6,406 nt of DNA. Origin: an uncultured Gammaproteobacteria bacterium (GTDB taxonomy: Bacteria; Pseudomonadota; Gammaproteobacteria; Arenicellales; UBA868). The position numbers and the translations under genes are program-made. The notes below the pieces were generated by a model. That model was not told where the DNA came from. It saw only the letters and a list, made by a program, of their open reading frames with translations, and searched no databases. Below, piece by piece: positions 1-5,396 of this stretch (position 1 is the stretch's first letter; each line of letters starts with the position of its first letter). The stretch is from NCBI GenBank assembly GCA_913051905.1, contig CAJXBY010000147.1:1-6406 (forward strand), given 5' to 3'.

Positions 1-280
1 TGCCCTCTGGCGTTGACTTGCTTTCGTTGCGCTCGGTACAGATAGCCAACACACCGTCATGCACCGTCACCGACAATTCGTCACTGCGCACGCCCGGCAT
101 CTCGGCCTTGACCCGGTAATTCGATTCGTCTTCCGTGATGTCGATTGCTGGAACACGGGTGTTTCCGCCTGCCGGCGTTATGGCGGCCGGCGAGTGTAGG
201 AATCCGTTGACCAATCCGTCCAGATCTCCGAAAAGATCCCAGCCACGACGCCCGTTTGAAATTCTGATCAAGTTGTTCAT
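1..280 (-). CDS. Small heat-shock protein, Hsp20/alpha-crystallin family (N-terminal part, runs off left edge)
   Basis: Reading leftward from the ATG at 280, the frame stays open for 93 codons to the window edge. The product begins MNNLIRISNGRRGWDLFGDL, a short aromatic-containing N-terminal arm typical of bacterial Hsp20 proteins. From about residue 43 the start of an alpha-crystallin domain is visible: VPAIDITEDESNYRVKAEMP (residues 43-62), then GVRSDELSVTV and DGVLAI. The rest of the domain, including the usual A-x-x-x-n-G-v-L segment and the C-terminal I-x-I tail, lies outside the window. Such proteins are ATP-independent cytoplasmic holdases that bind unfolding proteins as oligomers. The start is supported by GGAG 6 bases upstream (complement 287-290) and by a sigma-32-like promoter at 340-368. 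The family call is firm. Whether it is an IbpA-type or another class of Hsp20 cannot be settled from the fragment. Confidence 0.9.
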   Translation of the reverse strand, partial: MNNLIRISNGRRGWDLFGDLDGLVNGFLHSPAAITPAGGNTRVPAIDITEDESNYRVKAEMPGVRSDELSVTVHDGVLAICTERNESKSTPEG

Positions 281-281
281 A

Positions 282-306
282 ACCGTCTCCACGTTTGTAC
301 AGAGGT
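282..306 (-). promoter_or_regulatory. Possible RNA-thermometer hairpin over the hsp20 ribosome binding site
   Basis: In the hsp20 leader ACCUCU (complement 301-306) can pair with AGA-C-GGU (complement 282-288), leaving one bulged C. This covers the A and G of the GGAG Shine-Dalgarno sequence (complement 287-290). Just upstream CGCA-TTGG-TGCG can form a second small stem. Small heat-shock genes often carry thermolabile leader hairpins of the ROSE or fourU type. The location and weak, bulged pairing fit that idea, but I do not see a canonical ROSE U(U/C)GCU or a run of four U opposite the Shine-Dalgarno. The stem is short, so this is a tentative call. Confidence 0.3.
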
Positions 307-339
307 ACCGCACCAATGCGACACCATGCTCTGATTTTG

Positions 340-368
340 TATATGGTGCTGAACGGACAGAATTCAAG
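340..368 (-). promoter_or_regulatory. Sigma-32-type heat-shock promoter for hsp20
   Basis: On the minus strand CTTGAA (complement 363-368) is followed by a 14-base spacer and CACCATATA (complement 340-348). The enterobacterial sigma-32 consensus is CTTGAA, 13-17 bases, then CCCCATtTA, so the -35 part is exact and the -10 part matches 7 of 9. It lies about 60 bases upstream of the hsp20 ATG, implying a leader of roughly 50 nucleotides. Position, spacing and the nature of the downstream gene all agree. Transcription from it is inferred, not shown. Confidence 0.75.
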
Positions 369-386
369 TATTGCAAACAGAATACT
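367..386. repeat. Inverted repeat AGTATT-N8-AATACT beside the hsp20 promoter
   Basis: A perfect 6-base inverted repeat with an 8-base spacer, overlapping the upstream edge of the hsp20 -35 element (363-368). This is a plausible dimeric regulator site. It is short enough to arise by chance, and no known operator family is recognised. Confidence 0.3.
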
Positions 387-400
387 GCAGCAGAACCCTG

Positions 401-442
401 ACCTCGAGTGTTCGTATTGACAGAATCGTGAATGCCCGAGGT
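401..442. repeat. 42-bp imperfect palindrome in the divergent intergenic region
   Basis: Outer arms ACCTCG (401-406) and CGAGGT (437-442) are exact reverse complements. Inside them, at matching distances, TTC (411-413) faces GAA (430-432), and ATT (416-418) faces AAT (424-426) around a GACAG centre. In RNA, G-U pairs between 408-410 and 433-435 would make the stem nearly continuous. No T-run follows on either strand, so it is not a standard intrinsic terminator. A regulator-binding site for one or both divergent transcription units is the simplest reading. It could also be a REP-like element if it recurs elsewhere in the genome. Confidence 0.5.
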
Positions 443-488
443 GGTCCTTGCTTGAATGTGCGCATAAAATGACCGAACCTAGACTTCA

Positions 489-537
489 GTGTCGGCGCTG
501 CGTCCCACGCAGCGCTCGAACCCGGCCAACAGGACAC
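489..537 (+). promoter_or_regulatory. Stable leader stem-loop ahead of the DAO oxidoreductase operon
   Basis: GCGCTGCGT (495-503) and ACGCAGCGC (507-515) form a perfect 9-bp GC-rich stem with a CCC loop, extended by a G-U pair (494/516). Flanking GTGTC (489-493) can also pair with GACAC (533-537). That second helix overlaps the AGGA (531-534) which is the only Shine-Dalgarno candidate for the ATG at 545. The arrangement could limit translation or transcript decay, or act as a protein-binding site in DNA. There is no downstream T-run, so it is not an intrinsic terminator. It does not match any riboswitch consensus I recognise. A TAAAAT at 465-470 could be the -10 of a promoter upstream, but no good -35 pairs with it. 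Confidence 0.5.
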
Positions 538-544
538 CTCTGAC

Positions 545-1849
545 ATGGACAACCGATACGATGCAGTCATCATTGGCGCGGGCATTATCGGCTCGGCTAT
601 CGGTTGTGGTCTGGCCCAACGGGGTTGGCGGACCCTGAACGTTGACCGACTGGAAACAGCCGGACAAGGTTCCACGAGCAGTTCGGTTGCTATTGTACGG
701 AGCCACTACTCGACCCTCGAAGGCTCGGCTCTGGCGTGGGAGGGTACCCAGTGCTGGGAAGACTGGCGAGGCCATATCGGGATTGAGGATCCTGCCGGAA
801 TGGCTGAATACCGGCAAACCGGGGTTTTGGTACTGAAAACCGATGCTAACAGCAACCTGGAAAAACAGATTGCCCTGTCTGATGCCCTGCAGATTCCCTA
901 CGAGGATTGGTCCGCTGAAGGGCTTCGGACCCAACGACCCGGCTGGAAGCTGGATCGGTTCGGACCGCCGGTACGGTCGGATCACCCCCGGTTCGGTCAA
1001 CCAACCGGAAGCAAGGTGAATGGCGCGGTATTCTTTCCGCGGGCGGGATATTGCAACGACCCGCGCCTTGCAGCGCACAATCTGCAGGTTGCTGCCCAGG
1101 CTGCCGGCGCAGAGTTCCGATTCAACACAACGGTAAGCGCCATTCAGATCCGTGACAGGCGTACCACGGGGCTCGAACTCGATGGCTCCGAGGTAATTCA
1201 TACACCGGTAATCGTCAATGCTGCCGGTCCCCATTCAGCCAAGATCAGCGCCCTCGCCGGGGTCGAGCAAGGCAACGCGATCAAGACCCGGGTGATTCGA
1301 CACGAATATGTCCGGCTGACGCGACCGGATTCCGTGGGAAACAAAGACGCCGCAATGGTGACCTTCGACGGCGATATCGGCAGCTACACCCGTCCTGATC
1401 TGGGCGAAACCTTTCTCAGTGGCAGCGATGGCTATGAAGTCGAGGGGGAACAGATCGCAGACCCAGACGATTTCGACAGGAACCTCAGTGGTTCAGTGAT
1501 GGAATCGATCTACCGACTCGGCCAGCGCATTCCGTCTCTGGGAATCCCCAACAGCGTGAGCGGCATCGTCGATCTGTGGGATGTTAGCGACGACTGGATT
1601 CCGATCTATGACTGTTCTGACCTCGCAGGCTTCTACCTCGCAGTCGGAACCAGCGGAAACCAGTTCAAGACCGCACCCGCTGTGGGAGAACTGATGGCCG
1701 AACTGGTGTCGGCCTGTGAGGATGGCCAAGATCACGACCGGAACCCGGTCCAGTTTCACCTGCGGCGGATCGACCAGTCGATCGGGCTGGATTTCTTCTC
1801 GCGAAACCGGGAGATCAATACGTCCAGCAGTTTCTCAGTGATGGCCTAG
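545..1849 (+). CDS. FAD-dependent oxidoreductase, DAO (D-amino acid/sarcosine oxidase) family
   Basis: This 434-residue cytoplasmic flavoprotein begins with a Rossmann FAD-binding fold, YDAVIIGAGIIGSAIG, with G11, G13 and G16 of the GxGxxG motif. STSSSVAIVRSHYS (43-56) matches the Ser-rich, Arg/His segment near the flavin in sarcosine oxidase beta-like proteins. GAVFFPRAGYCNDPRLAAHN (160-179) is the family's substrate-domain entry motif, VNAAGPHSAKI (224-234) is the second dinucleotide motif, and FYLAVGTSGNQFKTAP (363-378) is the C-terminal flavin-contact loop. Such enzymes oxidise C-N bonds of secondary or N-methyl amino acids, giving an imine plus H2O2 or passing electrons to a carrier. The substrate here is not predictable. 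It is the first gene of an apparent four-gene operon, 20 bases before the nicotinamidase gene. The start has AGGA 10 bases upstream, which is a weak, rather distant ribosome binding site. No signal peptide or membrane segment is seen. Confidence 0.88.
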   Translation: MDNRYDAVIIGAGIIGSAIGCGLAQRGWRTLNVDRLETAGQGSTSSSVAIVRSHYSTLEGSALAWEGTQCWEDWRGHIGIEDPAGMAEYRQTGVLVLKTDANSNLEKQIALSDALQIPYEDWSAEGLRTQRPGWKLDRFGPPVRSDHPRFGQPTGSKVNGAVFFPRAGYCNDPRLAAHNLQVAAQAAGAEFRFNTTVSAIQIRDRRTTGLELDGSEVIHTPVIVNAAGPHSAKISALAGVEQGNAIKTRVIRHEYVRLTRPDSVGNKDAAMVTFDGDIGSYTRPDLGETFLSGSDGYEVEGEQIADPDDFDRNLSGSVMESIYRLGQRIPSLGIPNSVSGIVDLWDVSDDWIPIYDCSDLAGFYLAVGTSGNQFKTAPAVGELMAELVSACEDGQDHDRNPVQFHLRRIDQSIGLDFFSRNREINTSSSFSVMA

Positions 1850-1869
1850 ACCGGTCTCCAGGCATCACC

Positions 1870-2502
1870 ATGAACTCCGATGACTGTTTGATCATCATCG
1901 ATGTACAGAACGATTTCTGCTCCGGTGGCGCGTTAGCCGTTCCTGAAGGGGATGCGGTTGTCGCGGTAATCAACCGTCTTGGCGATCACTTTGCGCATCG
2001 AATATTGACCCAGGACTGGCACCCGGCCAACCACCGGTCGTTCGCTTCGAACCATCACGGTGCATCAGTCATGCAAATTACAGAACTTGATTACGGTCCC
2101 CAGGTGCTGTGGCCCGATCACTGTGTGCAAGGCAGCGCAGGCGCAAAGTTCCACCCCGAACTGGAAACGCAAGGCTGCGAGATGATCGTCCGCAAAGGCT
2201 TCAGACCGGAGATCGACTCTTATTCCGCATTTTTTGAGAACGACCAGCGTACTTCAACCGGTCTTGCCGGGTACCTCAGGGATCGAGGTTTCGGAAAACT
2301 CTACCTGGCCGGCCTGGCCACTGACTTCTGTGTGCTCTATTCGGCCCTTGATGGACGAAAAGAGGGTTTCGACGTCTGCCTCATTGAGGACGCCTGCCGC
2401 GGTATTGACCTCGACGGGTCCCTGGACGTCGCGCTGGATCAGATGAAGCAGGTGGACATCCAGTTTGTCCAGTCGACTCGGCTGTTGTCAGAACCCGCCT
2501 GA
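1870..2502 (+). CDS. pncA: Nicotinamidase (PncA), isochorismatase-like hydrolase
   Basis: The product hydrolyses nicotinamide to nicotinate and ammonia, feeding NAD salvage or nicotinate catabolism in the cytoplasm. At 210 residues it has the length of E. coli-type PncA. The catalytic triad is visible: D11 in IIDVQNDFCSGGALAVPEGD, K109 in VRKGF, and C154 in GLATDFCV. The metal site is D49, H51 and H55 in QDWHPANH plus H84 in WPDHCVQG. DSYSAFF (116-122) is also characteristic of PncA, separating it from maleamate amidase (NicF) and isochorismatase. The gene starts 20 bases after the oxidoreductase gene ends, with only a short AGG as ribosome binding site, so it is probably co-transcribed. A 71-base gap follows before the XdhC gene, with no convincing terminator. 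Being grouped with Mo-cofactor maturation genes rather than NAD genes is unusual and suggests a link to nicotinate oxidation. Confidence 0.93.
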   Translation: MNSDDCLIIIDVQNDFCSGGALAVPEGDAVVAVINRLGDHFAHRILTQDWHPANHRSFASNHHGASVMQITELDYGPQVLWPDHCVQGSAGAKFHPELETQGCEMIVRKGFRPEIDSYSAFFENDQRTSTGLAGYLRDRGFGKLYLAGLATDFCVLYSALDGRKEGFDVCLIEDACRGIDLDGSLDVALDQMKQVDIQFVQSTRLLSEPA

Positions 2503-2573
2503 GCCCACTCGGTTTTACTCCCCGTACAGCCGGTCACAGAATAGCCGAACGGGCACAACGGACCCAGACAGAC

Positions 2574-3584
2574 ATGCTGAATGATGATCTACATCTGATG
2601 GAACAAGTTCAGTCCTGGCTGCAACGCGGCCAACCCGTTGCGCTGGCAGTCACCCTACGCACCTGGGGTTCGGCACCCAGACCAGTCGGTAGCCTGCTCG
2701 CCATATCTGACTCGGGCCAATTCGAGGGGTCGGTCTCTGGCGGCTGTGTCGAAAATGCCGTGATCGAGGAAGCGGACGAAATCATCAGAACGGGTGTACC
2801 CAAGGTTCTGAGCTATGGCGTCACTGATGAAACCGCCTGGACGCTGGGATTGCCCTGTGGCGGCACCATCGATCTTCTGGTGATCCGGTTAAACGACTCC
2901 GGGATGGTGCAGAGTATTCTGGAACAGACACCGGTTGCGTTATTTGTACGCACGTCAACCGGAGAGCTGGCCGTGGGCAACGCCTCCCAGCACTCGGGCG
3001 AGTTTCTGGCAGACGATACGCACCTTCAGGCCGCTGCTCCCCTGCTGGCACAGGGTAGAACTGCTCTTGAGGAGATCGGTGGCCATGAAGTCCTGATCAG
3101 ACCATTTGTGCGGCCATGGCGGCTCATGATCGTTGGTGCCGTTCACATCGCCCAGCCTCTGTCGACCATGGCACAGCTTGCAGGATTCGACGTTACCGTC
3201 ATCGATCCCCGCTCAGCTTACCTGACGGCTGAAAGGTTCCCGGATCTGGAACGGATCAATGACTGGCCGGATGACGCACTGAAGAAAGTCGGGCTGGACG
3301 CCCGTTGCGCGGTTGCGATCCTGTCTCACGATCACAAAATAGACGACCCTGCACTGCTTACAGCGCTCGATTCACCGGCCTTTTACGTCGGTGCGCTCGG
3401 CAGTCGCCGTAACCACCAGAGACGACGGCAGCGGCTCAGCGAAGAAGGCGTCACTGCCCAGCAACTCGACCGCATTGATGCGCCGATCGGGCTCGATATC
3501 GGCGGCCGTAGTGCCGGTGAAATCGCTGTATCTATCCTCGCCCAGGTGATCACAACACGGACCAGTCAGACTGCAGATGGGTGA
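2574..3584 (+). CDS. XdhC/CoxI-family molybdenum hydroxylase maturation protein
   Basis: XdhC-family proteins bind Mo cofactor, promote its sulfuration and deliver it to xanthine dehydrogenase/CO dehydrogenase-type hydroxylases without being part of the final enzyme. The 336-residue product has both family domains. The N-terminal XdhC_CoxI domain shows TWGSAPRPVGS (30-40), GSVSGGCVE (52-60) and LGLPCGGTIDLL (91-102), with the conserved cysteines C58 and C95. The C-terminal Rossmann-like domain shows LMIVGAVHIAQPL (184-196), DVTVIDPRSAY (206-216), LSHDHKIDDPAL (250-261), GALGSRRNHQRR (273-284) and PIGLDIGGRSAGEIAVSILA (304-323). The ATG at 2574 gives the N-terminus expected for the family, although its ribosome binding site is poor. 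The stop overlaps the next gene by 8 bases, indicating translational coupling to the MocA-like gene. No hydroxylase subunit is in the window, so the client is unknown. Either name, XdhC or CoxI/CoxF, is possible. Confidence 0.92.
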   Translation: MLNDDLHLMEQVQSWLQRGQPVALAVTLRTWGSAPRPVGSLLAISDSGQFEGSVSGGCVENAVIEEADEIIRTGVPKVLSYGVTDETAWTLGLPCGGTIDLLVIRLNDSGMVQSILEQTPVALFVRTSTGELAVGNASQHSGEFLADDTHLQAAAPLLAQGRTALEEIGGHEVLIRPFVRPWRLMIVGAVHIAQPLSTMAQLAGFDVTVIDPRSAYLTAERFPDLERINDWPDDALKKVGLDARCAVAILSHDHKIDDPALLTALDSPAFYVGALGSRRNHQRRRQRLSEEGVTAQQLDRIDAPIGLDIGGRSAGEIAVSILAQVITTRTSQTADG

Positions 3585-4185
3585 GCGGATCGATGCCGTG
3601 GTACTGGCTGCCGGGCTGTCGAGTCGAGCCGGTTCGCTGAACAAGCTGCTTCTGCCCTTGGCCGGCAAGCCTTTGGCTACCCACGTGATCGATGCTGCGC
3701 TCGCCTCCCGGGTCCGTCATGTTCATGTCGTGACCGGGTACGAGGCCGACACATTGACTGCGGCGCTCGGCGACCGGCCACTGAAATTTGCCCATAATCC
3801 TGATTACCGGTCCGGAATGGGCAGTTCCCTAGCAGCAGGGGTCCGTAACCTTGCCGACGACAGTGCGGGTATTTTCGTCTGCCTGGCAGATATGCCACTG
3901 GTGGCGGCGCGTCACCTGAATCAGCTGATAGAGCACTTTAGAGCCGGTCGGGTATGTGCACCCTACTGCCAGGGCCGGCGCGGCAATCCGGTTCTTTTCT
4001 GCTCGACCTTCTTTGACGACCTTTTGCAGCTGGCCGGTGATACGGGAGCGCGGCAGCTGCTGGAGGCGCTTGCAGACAGTATTACCCGCGTCGATGTTGA
4101 AGACGAAGGAATCTTCTATAACGTCAACCGGCCGGCCGATCTTCGATCCCACAATTCGACTTCCACGCCCGATTTCACGAGCTGA
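3577..4185 (+). CDS. MocA-like molybdenum cofactor cytidylyltransferase (MobA-like NTP transferase)
   Basis: The likely reaction is transfer of CMP from CTP to Mo-molybdopterin, giving the cytosine dinucleotide cofactor used by CO dehydrogenase, aldehyde oxidoreductase and nicotinate dehydrogenase-type enzymes. The 202-residue product has the nucleotide-binding signature VLAAGLSSRAGSLNKLLLPL (9-28), VVTGYEAD (51-58), NPDYRSGMGSSLAAG (74-88), the metal-site loop CLADMPLV (102-109) with D105, GRRGNPVLF (133-141) and GDTGARQLL (154-162). It ends with the C-terminal segment NVNRPADL (182-189). An LAAG start, rather than the LAGG of MobA, favours CTP over GTP. The usual methionine of the SRMG motif is Ala here. 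The last 13 residues look poorly conserved. It overlaps the XdhC gene by 8 bases and is the last gene of the rightward operon, ending 29 bases from the convergent acyl-CoA dehydrogenase gene. No terminator hairpin is evident between them. Confidence 0.88.
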   Translation: MGERIDAVVLAAGLSSRAGSLNKLLLPLAGKPLATHVIDAALASRVRHVHVVTGYEADTLTAALGDRPLKFAHNPDYRSGMGSSLAAGVRNLADDSAGIFVCLADMPLVAARHLNQLIEHFRAGRVCAPYCQGRRGNPVLFCSTFFDDLLQLAGDTGARQLLEALADSITRVDVEDEGIFYNVNRPADLRSHNSTSTPDFTS

Positions 4186-4214
4186 TAAGACGAATTAAAC
4201 GGAGTCCATGCCCT

Positions 4215-5393
4215 TCAGTACGATTTGGGCAGTCCCATCACATGCTGGCCGATGAAACCCAGAACGAGGTTGGTAGAGACGGGCGCCGTAAGGTAGAGAC
4301 GAGCCTCACGCCACTTGCGTTCGATGTCGTACTCGCGAGCGAAGGCGAATCCGCCAAAGGTCTGCATACAGGCCTCCGCAGCGTGCCATGCAGCGTCGCC
4401 GCACAGCAGTTTGGCCATGTTGGCTTCCGCACCGCAGGGTCTGCCCGCATCGAACAGCGCCGCTGCCTTGCGGGCCATCAATTCCGCTGCTTCTGTCTCC
4501 GCGTGAGCTCGGGCTAAAGGAAACTGAATGCCTTGATTTCTGCCGATCGGCCCGCCGAAGATTTCGCGTTCGCAGGCGTAGTCGGTCGCCCGGCGCAGGA
4601 AGTAGCGCGCATCACCAAGGCTTTCACCTGCAATTAGCGTGCGTTCGGCGTTCATCCCGTCCAATATGTAGCGGAACCCCCGACCTTCCTCACCAATCAG
4701 CGTATTGGCGGGTATCCGAGCATCGCTGAAGAAGACCTCGGTCGTGTTGTGGTTGATCATGGTATCGATCGGCCTGATCTCCACACCGTTTCCCTGCAGT
4801 TCACGGAGATCGATCAGGAATACCGACAGACCCTCCGTGGGCCGGGAAACGTCTTCGCGGGCCGTGGTTCGCGCAAGCAACAGCATCAGGTCAGAATACA
4901 ATGCCCGACTGGTCCAGATTTTCTGTCCGTTGACCAAGTAGTGGTCGCCCTGGCGGACGGCGCGCGTCCTGAGCGCAGTGGTGTCAGTACCCGAGGCCGG
5001 TTCCGTGACACCAAATGCCTGGAGCCTCAGCTCGCCACTGGCGATTTGCGGCAGAACAGCCTGCTTCTGCTCTTCACTACCGTGTCGGAGAACTGTGCCC
5101 ATGGTGTACATCTGCGCATGACAAGCCGCCGCGCTACCGCCGGAGGCATGAATCGTCTCCAGAATGACAGCGGCAGCACGGAGCGGCAGTCCCGAGCCCC
5201 CGTAAGTCTCGGGGATCAGAGCCGCTAACCAGCCGGATTCGGTCAACGTCTTTACGAAGGCCTCGGGGTACGCGCTTGCTGCATCCATCTCGCGCCAGTA
5301 TTCCCCTGGAAAGTCATCACAGATACGCCGGACCGCCTCCCGAATCTCGGGGTAATCCTCTTCCAGTACCATTTCTGTTATCTGGTCTGTCAT
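4215..5393 (-). CDS. Acyl-CoA dehydrogenase family protein
   Basis: This 392-residue flavoprotein has the full ACAD layout: a helical N-terminal domain (about 10-125), a beta domain with FGVTEPASGTD (127-137) and VNGQKIWTS (154-162), and a helical C-terminal domain. The C-terminal domain carries the FAD/dimer-contact stretches REIFGGPIGRNQG (276-288) and QTFGGFAFAREYDIER (344-359). These enzymes introduce the alpha-beta double bond into acyl-CoA and pass electrons to electron-transfer flavoprotein. The C-terminal YEGT-type segment that carries the catalytic glutamate in short- and medium-chain enzymes is replaced by LYLTAPVSTN (366-375). E250, in GMNAERTLIAGE, sits where isovaleryl- and long-chain enzymes place their base. 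The gene ends in GLPKSY. It starts 3 bases after the enoyl-CoA hydratase stop, using GGAG at the end of that gene as ribosome binding site, so the two are tightly coupled. The acyl substrate is unknown. Confidence 0.92.
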   Translation of the reverse strand: MTDQITEMVLEEDYPEIREAVRRICDDFPGEYWREMDAASAYPEAFVKTLTESGWLAALIPETYGGSGLPLRAAAVILETIHASGGSAAACHAQMYTMGTVLRHGSEEQKQAVLPQIASGELRLQAFGVTEPASGTDTTALRTRAVRQGDHYLVNGQKIWTSRALYSDLMLLLARTTAREDVSRPTEGLSVFLIDLRELQGNGVEIRPIDTMINHNTTEVFFSDARIPANTLIGEEGRGFRYILDGMNAERTLIAGESLGDARYFLRRATDYACEREIFGGPIGRNQGIQFPLARAHAETEAAELMARKAAALFDAGRPCGAEANMAKLLCGDAAWHAAEACMQTFGGFAFAREYDIERKWREARLYLTAPVSTNLVLGFIGQHVMGLPKSY

Positions 5394-5396
5394 GAC

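Noticed and set aside
135..401. 88-codon open frame on the plus strand
   Set aside because: It overlaps the antisense of hsp20 and its promoter region, and the product has no family features.
417..422. Perfect TTGACA -35 hexamer on the plus strand
   Set aside because: At the expected 16-18 base spacing there is only GC-rich sequence around GAGGTGG, not a -10-like hexamer. It is kept only as the centre of the palindrome.
465..470. TAAAAT as a -10 element for the rightward operon
   Set aside because: It matches 5 of 6 bases of the consensus, but the -35 position holds only TGGTCC. Too weak to list as a promoter on its own.
479..1234. 251-codon open frame on the minus strand
   Set aside because: It lies opposite the DAO oxidoreductase gene, has no recognisable domain, and covers that operon's leader. 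It is a reading-frame shadow.
1870..2502. Maleamate amidase (NicF) or isochorismatase instead of nicotinamidase
   Set aside because: QDWHPANH, WPDHCVQG and DSYSAFF are PncA hallmarks, and the length fits E. coli-type PncA.
2503..2573. CCCGT/ACGGG pairing in the gap between pncA and the XdhC gene, as a terminator or leader element
   Set aside because: Only 5 bp with a 23-base loop and no T-run. The gap shows no convincing signal, so operon continuity is assumed.
4153..4196. AATTCG/CGAATT inverted repeat near the convergent gene ends, as a terminator
   Set aside because: Six base pairs with a 32-base loop, mostly inside the MocA-like coding sequence, with no T-run. No intrinsic terminator is evident between 4186 and 4214.
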